Source: Aquabacterium sp. (GTDB taxonomy: Bacteria > Pseudomonadota > Gammaproteobacteria > Burkholderiales > Burkholderiaceae_C). From it: a stretch of 64,000 nt of DNA. The notes below the pieces were generated by a model, which saw only the letters and a program-made list of their open reading frames with translations, searched no databases and was not told the DNA's origin. Positions 39,730 through 47,276 of this stretch are shown here, piece by piece. Both the position numbers and the translations under genes were made by a program. Position 1 is the first letter of the stretch. Every line of letters starts with the position of its first letter. The DNA lies in contig NZ_JACPYU010000016.1 of NCBI RefSeq assembly GCF_016195855.1, positions 434,001 to 498,000 on the forward strand. Reading direction: 5' to 3'.

Positions 39730-40749
39730 TCAGGCGCGCTCCCTGACCGACATGAGCGTGCGCACCAACAGAAAGTCCTCAGGGGCATCAATGAGCAGCT
39801 CGCCGTCGGTCGCCACATGTACCTCTGCAACCCGCGCGTGAGAAAGCATGCCCTTGGCAATCGGGCGACGTGCAAATGGGTTGTGCAGCACGTAGGCGCC
39901 GTCGAGCAAGTGCTCCTCGTAAGCAGCCTTCAACGTGGCCTTGATCCTGGGCTTGATGTCATCGCCATTGGGGTGATAGGTGGTGTAGACCGTCTTTGCC
40001 AACGGGTTGTCCGCCAACGCACGCACTTTCCCCCAGGTAGCCAGGGAGCTGTACACGACAGCGGAGACTTCAGCATATTGGTCGTCGCAGAACAAGCCGA
40101 GCGGGATGTCAACGGTTTCCGACTTCGCAGCAGAACTGACGTTGTAGCTGACAACACGACGCGCTCCTCTCGGCGTTGCACTTTCATCGTGGTACAGACC
40201 ATAGAGTGCAGCAAAGATTGGACGACTGGCCGCGAAGTGCGCAAGCGGGCGATCAAAAGCGCCAATGCCGATGACAAAAGGCTTGTCAGCGACATGGGGC
40301 AAGGTCGAGTAGTAATTGCGATAGCGCCTGACTTTGGCATTGAAGCTATTACAAATCCGCAAAGCCGCCTCTCTGTTGAACTCAGTGAAATCGTCTGGAA
40401 TGTCTGCGATCGAATATCCGATGGGGGCCTTCCCGCCTTTAGCTGGCGCGGCAATGGCCGCCTCGACGCACAACGGCATCGGTTCACCAACCACAAAATC
40501 GGGAGAGGCAAAGGACATATCGGGGGACAGCCCCCAGCCCCTCAAAGCGGCATTGAGATACAACTCCCAAAGACCTGACTCAAAAGTCATCTGAAATTCC
40601 TGTACGAACTTCCCGTCGCGGTCTTCAAATCCTCTAGCCCAAGCATTGAGCACGGCACGCTCAGGCGCGTACTGTTCGTCCAGCAGCATCCTGAAAACCT
40701 GATGCTGCCGGGCCGTTTCCACTTGCGGGGTGAACAGATCGAATGTCAT
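39730..40749 (-). CDS. Unknown protein, possible PD-(D/E)xK nuclease fold
   Basis: 339 residues. The N-terminal half has F-E-S-G-L-W-E-L-Y-L-N-A-A-L, then S-P-D-F-V-V, then L-C-V-E-A-A-I-A. Glu 62, Asp 84 and Glu 96 could form the metal-binding E...D...(E/Q)xx core of restriction-endonuclease-like folds, although the usual lysine after the final Glu is absent. This is an inference from spacing only. It starts 13 bases after the TIR gene, so the two are almost certainly co-transcribed and may act together. Confidence 0.6.
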   Translation of the reverse strand: MTFDLFTPQVETARQHQVFRMLLDEQYAPERAVLNAWARGFEDRDGKFVQEFQMTFESGLWELYLNAALRGWGLSPDMSFASPDFVVGEPMPLCVEAAIAAPAKGGKAPIGYSIADIPDDFTEFNREAALRICNSFNAKVRRYRNYYSTLPHVADKPFVIGIGAFDRPLAHFAASRPIFAALYGLYHDESATPRGARRVVSYNVSSAAKSETVDIPLGLFCDDQYAEVSAVVYSSLATWGKVRALADNPLAKTVYTTYHPNGDDIKPRIKATLKAAYEEHLLDGAYVLHNPFARRPIAKGMLSHARVAEVHVATDGELLIDAPEDFLLVRTLMSVRERA

Positions 40750-40762
40750 TGTTCCCTTTGGC

Positions 40763-41728
40763 CTACTGCAATTGCTTGATCAACAGCTCCCAGAAGAACT
40801 CAGCGAGTCCCTCGTGAGAAAGCTTGTCATCCCTTCCCCTGTGCATCGCCATGCCCAAAGGTTTGAAGTACATGGCCTGATCGTCCTTGTCCACAGACAC
40901 CATCTCGTTGTAACTGCCTGCCGGTGCAGAAGGATCTGACGAATAGGTGATCCCACCGCTGCGGAACCCCAAAGCACCAAGACGGATACCGCACTGGCTA
41001 ACTTTCTTGCCGTCACGGTAGATCACGCCACTGAACGCATTGGCGTCTATCCGACGAAAGACGCCTTCGACGCCCGTCGTTCTGGCTTGCAATTCAGCCA
41101 GAGATCCTTCAAAAAAACGCGCCAGGTAATCAAATGCGGCATGCAGGAATTCATCCTGGTCACGCTCGGTGAACTCCTTGCGCATGCGCAGGTTGCTGGA
41201 TCGAGGCAGCGACACCTGTTCTGCTCGAACAGGGCTGGCCACTGCAGGCGGCTGAGCCCTGCTGACGGTACCCGCGTCATGAGCACGCCCGCCCAGTTGC
41301 GTCACAACAGCCCGGATACTGCGCGCCACGTCGGTGTAAGCCTCGTCGTGGTTGGCCCACATGGTGATGGCCTTGCCATCCTTGGGTACCGCCATCAAGC
41401 CACTGAGGGGCGGTTGCTGCCAATCGCAAGGCCGAACGATCACCGGAATGACTTGCGCTTCCCCCCTGCTCTGGCGCTCCAGCGCACGCGCCATTTCAAT
41501 GGAATAGCAGTAGCGCGAGGACAAAAAACTCGCACTCACCAGCAGCAAGATCACATCCGCCTGGTTCAACTGATCGTCAATGACCTGGTTGAGGTCGGCG
41601 CCCGCCAGGATACGACGGTCATGCCAGGATTCGATCAGCCCCTCATGTCGGAGCAACGCCAGGTGCTTCTCCAGTTGGTCCCGGTATGCCTCATCGTCAT
41701 GCGAATAGGAAAAGAAAACCTTGGCCAT
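40763..41728 (-). CDS. TIR-domain protein
   Basis: 321 residues. The first 130 are a TIR_2-type domain: K-V-F-F-S-Y-S-H-D-D (residues 3-12), W-H-D-R-R-I-L-A-G-A, V-I-L-L-L-V-S-A-S-F-L, and Y-C-Y-S-I-E-M-A with Glu 78 at the catalytic position of bacterial TIR NADases. A serine/glycine-poor linker leads to a 110-residue C-terminal domain (R-K-E-F-T-E-R-D-Q-D-E-F-L onward) that I do not recognise and that may sense a trigger. ATG at 41728 is chosen because the TIR fold starts immediately; earlier in-frame ATGs would add 36 unrelated residues. It heads the minus-strand gene run. Confidence 0.85.
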   Translation of the reverse strand: MAKVFFSYSHDDEAYRDQLEKHLALLRHEGLIESWHDRRILAGADLNQVIDDQLNQADVILLLVSASFLSSRYCYSIEMARALERQSRGEAQVIPVIVRPCDWQQPPLSGLMAVPKDGKAITMWANHDEAYTDVARSIRAVVTQLGGRAHDAGTVSRAQPPAVASPVRAEQVSLPRSSNLRMRKEFTERDQDEFLHAAFDYLARFFEGSLAELQARTTGVEGVFRRIDANAFSGVIYRDGKKVSQCGIRLGALGFRSGGITYSSDPSAPAGSYNEMVSVDKDDQAMYFKPLGMAMHRGRDDKLSHEGLAEFFWELLIKQLQ

Positions 41729-41915
41729 GCGTGTCTGTGGATTCGTTGAAGTTTGGGGCAGGGTTTGCCCCTTGCTGGCACTCGCGCACAACGAGTGCCA
41801 AACACTATATCTAGTTATTCTCGCGCACTCAAGCACTACGGGTAGTGCCCACCACAGAGGCCACTCGCTGACTCGTGCGGACGCCGAGCAGTTTCATCGG
41901 TGAAAATACGTGACC

Positions 41916-43013
41916 ATGAACGAATCAAAAACCTTGGCAGACATCGGCAAAATTGGTGGGATAGATTGGCGACGCCAATTACCTGACACCTTGGTGCAGT
42001 CCATGATGAAGGCCTCCGACGTCACTGCGGGCTGGCGCAAGCATCTGGACGCGCTAGGGTCGGCGGCGGACCTCCAACGCATCTTGCGTCAGCACGAAGG
42101 GCTCAGCGCGCATGCTGCGGCGATCCGCGCAGCGCAACTGAGTCAGCAGCAGATGCTGGGCAAACAATACGCGGACATCCTTGCCAAGGCCGCTCCTTTC
42201 ACAGGAAACGCGGCGTTGTTTGGCGATCTTCAACGGCAAGTTGACGCCGCTTCCAGCAGCGTTTCAGTTGAGTTAATGCGCATGGTTGACGACATGTCCA
42301 GGGGCACCGCATTGAAGGCGGCAATGGACATGGCCAAGGCTTGGCAAGATCCATTCGAAGACATCCGAAAGAGCCTGCTGGGATATCAAGCGCCGTTTCA
42401 AAGACTGACTGAAAAGGCGCTCATCGATTCCATCGCCAAGTCGGGCTTTCACGCCAGCCTCAAGAGCACCGATTTCAGCGCCGTTTGGCAAGAGTTAGAC
42501 GCCAAGCTCAAGGCGCAAGCATCCTTGACAATGCGGACCATCGCTCACGAGGCTGCCGAACAACCGACCCCAGAAGCTGCTCTTCAACAAATCCTGGCAG
42601 CCATTGCCCAGACAAGCGAGCCCAAGCTGCAGAAGGTGCTGTGGCTCATCGTTGTTCCCATGGTGTTTCTGCTGCTCAATGCGTTCTTGGCGCCTATCGG
42701 CGACTTCTACGTCAAGAGGTTGCTGGAAGAAAAGCCTCGCCAAGAGGCGCACAAAGCGGTCAAGCAAGCTGCGTCGGATACCGTGGGAGACCTGAGGCTC
42801 TTGAGCGACCACCGCTACGTTGCCACGCAATCCCTGATGGTTCGCTCAAGTGCGTCGGCCCGATCACCAGTCATAGGTCAGCTCCACTTTGGCCAGGCCG
42901 TGCATGTTCTACAGAAAAACAAGGACTTCACGCTCGTTTCGTGGACCAGCCCTGACCACACATCCGTCATTCGAGGTTGGGTTTTTTCTCGGTATTTGAA
43001 GCGCTTTGACTGA
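41916..43013 (+). CDS. Single-pass membrane protein with C-terminal SH3-like domain
   Basis: About 365 residues. The first 235 are helical and probably coiled coil; one transmembrane helix follows (about 245-265, L-W-L-I-V-V-P-M-V-F-L-L-L-N-A-F). The last 65 residues resemble a bacterial SH3 domain (L-M-V-R-S-S-A-S-A-R-S-P-V-I-G-Q-L, then G-W-V-F-S-R-Y-L). ATG at 41916 is used; a GTG two codons before is possible. It is divergent from the TIR gene with about 190 bases between. Whether it belongs to the TIR group is unknown. Confidence 0.68.
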   Translation: MNESKTLADIGKIGGIDWRRQLPDTLVQSMMKASDVTAGWRKHLDALGSAADLQRILRQHEGLSAHAAAIRAAQLSQQQMLGKQYADILAKAAPFTGNAALFGDLQRQVDAASSSVSVELMRMVDDMSRGTALKAAMDMAKAWQDPFEDIRKSLLGYQAPFQRLTEKALIDSIAKSGFHASLKSTDFSAVWQELDAKLKAQASLTMRTIAHEAAEQPTPEAALQQILAAIAQTSEPKLQKVLWLIVVPMVFLLLNAFLAPIGDFYVKRLLEEKPRQEAHKAVKQAASDTVGDLRLLSDHRYVATQSLMVRSSASARSPVIGQLHFGQAVHVLQKNKDFTLVSWTSPDHTSVIRGWVFSRYLKRFD

Positions 43014-43506
43014 GCTGCGCCTCAGCAAAAAACTGTCGCCCATGCTCAATCAATCCACCTAGGTCGCAGTTGCTTGCTCATACCAATCTTGAGCACCAAT
43101 CGGCCACGGCAAAGCGATGCCATTTGCCAAGCCTTGTTGATGGCGCTTCCTGTCACCTTGGCTGCATAGATTGAGAAAAATACAGGGGGAATCCATACTG
43201 CAGCGGCTACCTGTGGACATCGCGTTCACGCAGCCTTCAATGGAGATTTAGGTCTCCCTGAAGTCCAGCCATGCTGGCGTCGCAGTCGTGACCTGCCTTG
43301 TAGAAGCTGAACCTCGGTTCAGCTTGGCCATGTCAATGGCCTTGTGCCTCGTTCAGCACTCATGCTGAACACCGTGTCATCGGCGCACCTCACCGTGCCG
43401 CCGCCGAGCCGCTTCAACCGCCAAGGTTGAAGCATCCCAAGTTGGGGAACCACCATGTTCCCCATCGGGACGAGGCGTTCCCCTTCACACCCTGAAGGAG
43501 AACGTC
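43014..43506 (+). promoter_or_regulatory. Long structured leader upstream of the 58-residue gene
   Basis: A 493-base stretch with no gene but many hairpins in a row. They include 43306-43323 (six-base stem), a GGCCATGTCAATGGCC hairpin just after it, a GTTCAG...CTGAAC stem, a GCTTCAACC...GGTTGAAGC stem, and 43444-43450 with 43457-43463. A 23-base motif at 43276-43298 recurs at 46162-46184 with one difference. The last hairpins end about 20 bases before AAGGAG and the ATG of the next gene. It may be a transcribed 5' leader controlling expression. Confidence 0.6.
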
Positions 43507-43683
43507 ATGAACGCATGCCCTCATGCGACAAGGGAAACGCGCGCCATTTGCGTGCTGTTGGGTGGCTCCGGGCTTGCCCGCGAGCCTGTGATCCGTCCTG
43601 CAGTGCTACCCGCATTGCTGAAGCCTGCGCCGCCTGTCTCGCGACAGGTCGAACAGGTCATGGCTTACCGTGCTGCCGCCTGA
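43507..43683 (+). CDS. Small 58-residue protein
   Basis: Starts at 43507 with a strong AAGGAG eight bases upstream and reads M-N-A-C-P-H-A-T-R-E, ending Q-V-M-A-Y-R-A-A-A. It has a hydrophobic, proline-rich middle (P-A-V-L-P-A-L-L-K-P-A-P-P-V). I do not recognise it. The good ribosome-binding site and its place between two structured leaders, in the same pattern as the neighbouring genes, support it being real. Confidence 0.55.
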   Translation: MNACPHATRETRAICVLLGGSGLAREPVIRPAVLPALLKPAPPVSRQVEQVMAYRAAA

Positions 43684-43985
43684 ACCACTTGACTGTGGTA
43701 CAGCGTCAGCACATTGACACCGTGGCGATTGACCTCGCCTGCAGTTCGGGTCGAACACGAAATGACGCGCAGACCTCCCCGGTCTCGCCCAACTTGTGTT
43801 CACCCGCGTTCGCATCCCATTGAAGTCAAACCCGATTGATCGGGAGCCCTCGACTTCATGGGATGTGAACCGTCTTTCATGTGCCTCAGCCATTCGGCTG
43901 TGCTGCACTTCCACGCAACCCTTTGGGGAGTCCACCGTCTCCCCGCCGGGATAGGTGTGCCCTCATCCTTTCTGGAGTTCACACC
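43684..43985 (+). promoter_or_regulatory. Second structured leader
   Basis: 302 bases without a gene. A long imperfect stem pairs CATCCCAT(T)GAAGTC with GACTTCATGGGATG (about 43807-43866), enclosing a smaller CCCGAT/ATCGGG hairpin. CAGCC-ATT-CGGCTG and GGGGAG/CTCCCC hairpins follow before CTGGAG and the next start codon. Confidence 0.55.
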
Positions 43986-44492
43986 ATGAATCATGAAGCG
44001 TCTCGCGCTCGCTCCAAACGCACCTGTGTCGAGATTGAAGAGTCCCGTGCCTGGATGGGCTTTTACCGCCGTGTGGGTCAGGACCCCGTCATGGCCGCCG
44101 AAGTCATGGCCCAGTTGGAGGCTGATCCGCTGATGAAGCGCAACCACCTGGCCCTGTACCTGTGCTGCAAGCAATCCTTGCGGACACACAAAGCCACAGC
44201 CGCACGCAACAGGCGCATCGGTCAGTTCGTGCGTTGGCTGTTCCATGGCGTTTTTGTTGCGCCAGCTTTGGCACTTCGACAAGTGCTGCGCCAAGGCGGC
44301 GACATCGCCGTTGAATGCCTGCCACCTACTGCCAACGAACCAGCTGCAACCCAGGTCAAGCGCCTGAAGAAAGCGCCGGAGTTTGCGCAGGCTCAATCGT
44401 CTTTTGAGGTCCAAGGTCCTGTGCCCAAGGACGTGCCATCCGCCACGTCGGGCGAGCTGTCAAAGCCCAATGCTGTGCCTCAAACAGCCTGA
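43986..44492 (+). CDS. Unknown protein
   Basis: 168 residues, family not recognised. The N-terminal part is basic (R-A-R-S-K-R-T-C-V-E-I-E-E-S-R-A-W-M-G-F-Y-R, broken here for length), followed by H-L-A-L-Y-L-C-C-K-Q-S-L-R-T-H and a hydrophobic V-R-W-L-F-H-G-V-F-V-A-P-A-L-A-L stretch. The C-terminal 55 residues are low-complexity. CTGGAG precedes the chosen ATG. It belongs to the run of small island genes each preceded by hairpins. Confidence 0.55.
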   Translation: MNHEASRARSKRTCVEIEESRAWMGFYRRVGQDPVMAAEVMAQLEADPLMKRNHLALYLCCKQSLRTHKATAARNRRIGQFVRWLFHGVFVAPALALRQVLRQGGDIAVECLPPTANEPAATQVKRLKKAPEFAQAQSSFEVQGPVPKDVPSATSGELSKPNAVPQTA

Positions 44493-44664
44493 TTCCCCGC
44501 ACGTCAAGACCACCGCGTCTTGACCGTGCCGGGGCCAGCGCCCTGGCCCTGCCCAGATCGACCCACGCGCCTGCCCACCTGCTGGTGGTGCATGCCGCGT
44601 CCTCCCCCATTTCGCCCGAATCTGCCCGAGTGGCAGTGCGGCACACCCACGGAAGGAATTTCCC
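44493..44664 (+). promoter_or_regulatory. Third structured leader
   Basis: 172 bases with a strong compound hairpin at its start: CCCCG-CAC-GTCAAGAC pairs with GTCTTGAC-CGTGC-CGGGG around a six-base loop (44495-44535 region), and a GGCCAGC/CTGGCC hairpin follows. GGAAGG precedes the next start. The first hairpin could terminate or attenuate the upstream message. Confidence 0.5.
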
Positions 44665-44895
44665 ATGACCACTGCAACCGACGCCTTGTGCGCCATCGAG
44701 AAGCGTGCCCACCGGGCCATCGTGCAGGAACTGCGCTTGCTGATCAAGGAAGTGCAGGCCCTTCAGCCTGGCCTGGCAGGTGATGACCGCGCACATGCCC
44801 ATGCACTGCTGCTGAAGCTGGAGCACCTCCGACAAAGCCAAGTGGTGGACAGCGTCTGCGATCAGCCCCCCATCCGGTTGGCCGCGCAAGGCTGA
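44665..44895 (+). CDS. Small unknown protein
   Basis: 76 residues, predicted helical (A-H-R-A-I-V-Q-E-L-R-L-L-I-K-E-V-Q-A-L, then H-A-L-L-L-K-L-E-H-L-R-Q). Family not recognised. AAGGAA lies before the ATG. It is in the same direction and spacing pattern as its neighbours. Confidence 0.55.
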   Translation: MTTATDALCAIEKRAHRAIVQELRLLIKEVQALQPGLAGDDRAHAHALLLKLEHLRQSQVVDSVCDQPPIRLAAQG

Positions 44896-44980
44896 TCCCG
44901 ACCTGATAGCGACACAACACGCCTGCGGGGCCACGGCCCGAGCGGCGGTGCGCCCCAAGGCTTCCACACAAGGAATCCTC

Positions 44981-45652
44981 ATGACCACGGTCACACTCAA
45001 CTTGGAGCAAAAGCTCTATGTCATCACGGAGCGATCAGGCCACAGTTGCTTTGGCTTTGACAATGCTCGCGATCATGCCAACCAGATCGCACAGCAACTC
45101 GACCAAAGCCACCTGGCCTTTGCGCCAGGCGACTATGCCACGCTGGCGGGCTATCAGAAATACCTGATGGCCACAGCCGCATGGGGCCGCTCCCCACAGA
45201 GCCAACGCACCTACTTTGCGCCCGGGACCGATCCTAGAGCGGCCAAGGTGCTGGAGTCCTATCGCCGAACTGGCGAGAAGATCCGCCTGATACTTGGCGA
45301 CCTCGCCACGGGTGAACCGTGGCTTGATGAGCATGGCGTGGTCGGCCGCATTGGCCGATCTGGCGGCATGCTCAAAATCCCCCTGCTGGTCGAGCCCGGC
45401 CAGTCAGGTGGCGGCGCCATCTTGACCGACTGCATCCTGTGCCTGGTGGACTGGCAGACCGGCAACACGCCGTATCGGCATCCAGCCTATCGCGAGGCCA
45501 ACTTGAGCCTGTCGCCCAATGAAAGCCCGAACCTGCCATGGGCCGTGAGGCGAGGCAGCGATGCCATCGCTTGTTTCGCGGACATCGGCAAGGCCGCTTC
45601 CTACCTGGCCTTCATGCGCGGCGCCACCATCGAGCCACGTGTCTTTGCTTGA
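44981..45652 (+). CDS. Unknown island protein
   Basis: 223 residues. It begins M-T-T-V-T-L-N-L-E-Q-K-L-Y-V-I and contains G-F-D-N-A-R-D-H-A-N-Q-I, G-R-I-G-R-S-G-G-M-L-K-I-P-L-L-V, and I-L-T-D-C-I-L-C-L-V-D-W-Q. No catalytic motif stands out; I cannot name it, although such proteins are common on proteobacterial islands next to radC. AAGGAA precedes the ATG at 44981, which is preferred over one 11 codons upstream. Confidence 0.6.
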   Translation: MTTVTLNLEQKLYVITERSGHSCFGFDNARDHANQIAQQLDQSHLAFAPGDYATLAGYQKYLMATAAWGRSPQSQRTYFAPGTDPRAAKVLESYRRTGEKIRLILGDLATGEPWLDEHGVVGRIGRSGGMLKIPLLVEPGQSGGGAILTDCILCLVDWQTGNTPYRHPAYREANLSLSPNESPNLPWAVRRGSDAIACFADIGKAASYLAFMRGATIEPRVFA

Positions 45653-45678
45653 TGAACCGCCAGGCTGCGTGCGCATTG

Positions 45679-45927
45679 CTACGCCACTGAGCGGCATTGC
45701 TGGTACTCGCGGTCGATCAGCCAATGCAGAAACTGGGTGTCCCTGGAGACGCCCCAGTAGTGCGCCTTGCATTGCGCGATGTAGGCATCCAGGTCAGCCA
45801 GCGTGCGGATGCCGACTGGCTCCAGATCGGTGATCAGCTTGAAGCGCTCAGTCTCTCGCCGAGTGAGCCGGATGTGGGGGCCAAAACGGATCATGGTCGT
45901 GCTCGTTGCATGGATTCGAGTCGCCAT
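45679..45927 (-). CDS. Small unknown protein
   Basis: 82 residues on the minus strand, opposite to the surrounding run. R-F-G-P-H-I-R-L-T-R-R-E-T-E-R-F-K and L-D-A-Y-I-A-Q-C-K-A-H-Y-W look protein-like, perhaps a small DNA-binding or antitoxin-like fold. The start could instead be the ATG 11 codons inside (45894). No good ribosome-binding site is seen for either. Confidence 0.45.
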   Translation of the reverse strand: MATRIHATSTTMIRFGPHIRLTRRETERFKLITDLEPVGIRTLADLDAYIAQCKAHYWGVSRDTQFLHWLIDREYQQCRSVA

Positions 45928-46284
45928 CTTGGCGAAATTTCAGGCCCGTGTCACGGCTTTGGCCACCCACTGAAACAAGATTTCTGTACTGAACTTCAGG
46001 TGATATTCAGCTATCACCCAGGCGTGCACTCAACAATGACCCGGTTCCATGGGGCCTTGTCCATGGCATGCAGCGATCAAGGCTTGAACGCTTCTGACCA
46101 TCACGACACACTGCCCACCGCTACATGCATTCCATCGCGGAATGCGCTCCGACCTTGAGTCGGCGTCGCAGTCGTCACCTGCCTCATTGACCGTGCTGAC
46201 CTCGCGTCAGCACATCCCGAGCGGGAACATCCATCCCCTCGGGACAGGACGTTCCCGCTTTTCCTTTTTGTGAAGGAGAAATCC
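45928..46284 (+). promoter_or_regulatory. Structured leader of radC, homologous to the 43,276 leader
   Basis: 357 bases without a gene. It repeats three elements of the first leader in the same order: the 23-base motif (46162-46184), a GCTGAC-type hairpin with a perfect eight-base stem (46193-46200 with 46206-46213), and a G-rich hairpin with a perfect eight-base stem (46221-46228 with 46251-46258). The last is followed by TTTTCCTTTTT, so it looks like a terminator or attenuator placed only about 15 bases before the AAGGAG of radC. Confidence 0.62.
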
Positions 46285-46866
46285 GTGAATGTCACCCACT
46301 TGTCCAGTGCCGAACTGGTCAGCGAGTTACTCGCCGCACCTGTTCGCCAAGCCCCACTCCCTTTGCCATGCGCCTGCGATGCTGCAGCGACGTACCAGGC
46401 CTTTGAGCACGCTCCCCCAGAGCTGGCCTACAAACTCAGCGTCGCACGCGAACTGCTGCTGCGCGACATGCGCGCCAAGATGCTGGACGGCCCAGTCATG
46501 GCCTCGCCCAAGGTTGTGAAAGACTGGCTGAGCATGTACTGCGCCGGGTTGGAGCACGAGGTGTTCCTGGTGCTTTACCTTGACGCGCAGCAAGTCCTGA
46601 TAGAGGCCGAAGAGCTGTTCCGGGGCACGCTGACCCAGACTTCGGTTTACCCACGCGAGGTTGTCAAAAGATCCCTGGCCCACAACGCGGCATCCGTTTT
46701 GTTGGCCCATAACCACCCGAGCGGTCAATTGTCGCCAAGCAGTGCAGACGAGCTCTTGACCCAGACGCTGAAATCCTCTTTGATGATGGTGGACGTGCGC
46801 GTGCTCGACCACTTCATCGTGGGAGGTGACCGCGTCCTGTCTTTTGCGGAACAGGGTTTGCTGTGA
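46285..46866 (+). CDS. radC: RadC/MPN-domain protein
   Basis: 193 residues with the JAB1/MPN metalloprotease-like core of RadC: the first Glu in L-E-H-E-V-F-L-V-L-Y-L-D, H-N-H-P-S-G as the zinc-binding JAMM box, then D-V-R-V-L-D-H-F-I-V-G. The N-terminal helix-hairpin-helix of housekeeping RadC is replaced by a short unrelated segment, typical of island-borne copies. GTG at 46285 is chosen since AAGGAG lies seven bases upstream. Function is unproven for the family despite its name. Confidence 0.88.
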   Translation: MNVTHLSSAELVSELLAAPVRQAPLPLPCACDAAATYQAFEHAPPELAYKLSVARELLLRDMRAKMLDGPVMASPKVVKDWLSMYCAGLEHEVFLVLYLDAQQVLIEAEELFRGTLTQTSVYPREVVKRSLAHNAASVLLAHNHPSGQLSPSSADELLTQTLKSSLMMVDVRVLDHFIVGGDRVLSFAEQGLL

Positions 46867-46926
46867 AGAGGCCAGCCTACCTGCCTCGCGTGGCACAGCC
46901 AAATTCTTGCCAAGAAGGAGTACGCC

Positions 46927-47232
46927 TTGGATAAGACCATCGTGACCAGGTTGTTGGAACTGGTCGAGCCTCTGGCCGCCTTGTCGATCAGCCACCTGAC
47001 GGCCACCACACGCCAGAAGCTGGCCAATGACGATTTGTCGGTCAATGTATACCCGAACGACTATGGCGGCTTCGTCTACGTAGGCGCCCCGCCCTACACG
47101 GTCCCCGCAGAGAGCGACATGGCCATGATCTTCGAAGCGGCCAGGTTGGCTGGCATCGTCTGGCTCAAGTTCGACAGCGATGCGGCCATCGTGGACGGCC
47201 TGCCCATCTTCGAAGACACCGATCCCCTTTGA
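46927..47232 (+). CDS. DUF5983-family protein
   Basis: 101 residues, with A-L-S-I-S-H-L-T-A-T-T at the N terminus, G-G-F-V-Y-V-G, E-S-D-M-A-M-I-F-E-A-A-R and W-L-K-F-D-S-D-A. This pattern matches the DUF5983 proteins found beside radC on many mobile elements; function unknown. The start is TTG at 46927 with AGAAGGAG upstream. It follows radC by 60 bases in the same direction. Confidence 0.75.
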   Translation: MDKTIVTRLLELVEPLAALSISHLTATTRQKLANDDLSVNVYPNDYGGFVYVGAPPYTVPAESDMAMIFEAARLAGIVWLKFDSDAAIVDGLPIFEDTDPL

Positions 47233-47241
47233 TCCCCCACC

Positions 47242-47276
47242 GGGCGTCGCGCCATCAGGCCGACGCCCATTTTTTT
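47242..47276 (+). terminator. Terminator of the radC-DUF5983 unit
   Basis: Perfect eight-base stem (47242-47249 with 47261-47268), 11-base loop, then A and seven T. It starts 10 bases after the DUF5983 stop and overlaps the end of the convergent SbcC-like gene. Confidence 0.82.

Noticed and set aside
43014-46284. CRISPR array in the repeat-containing leaders
   Set aside because: The shared motif occurs only twice, 2.9 kb apart, with genes between and no regular spacers; no cas genes.
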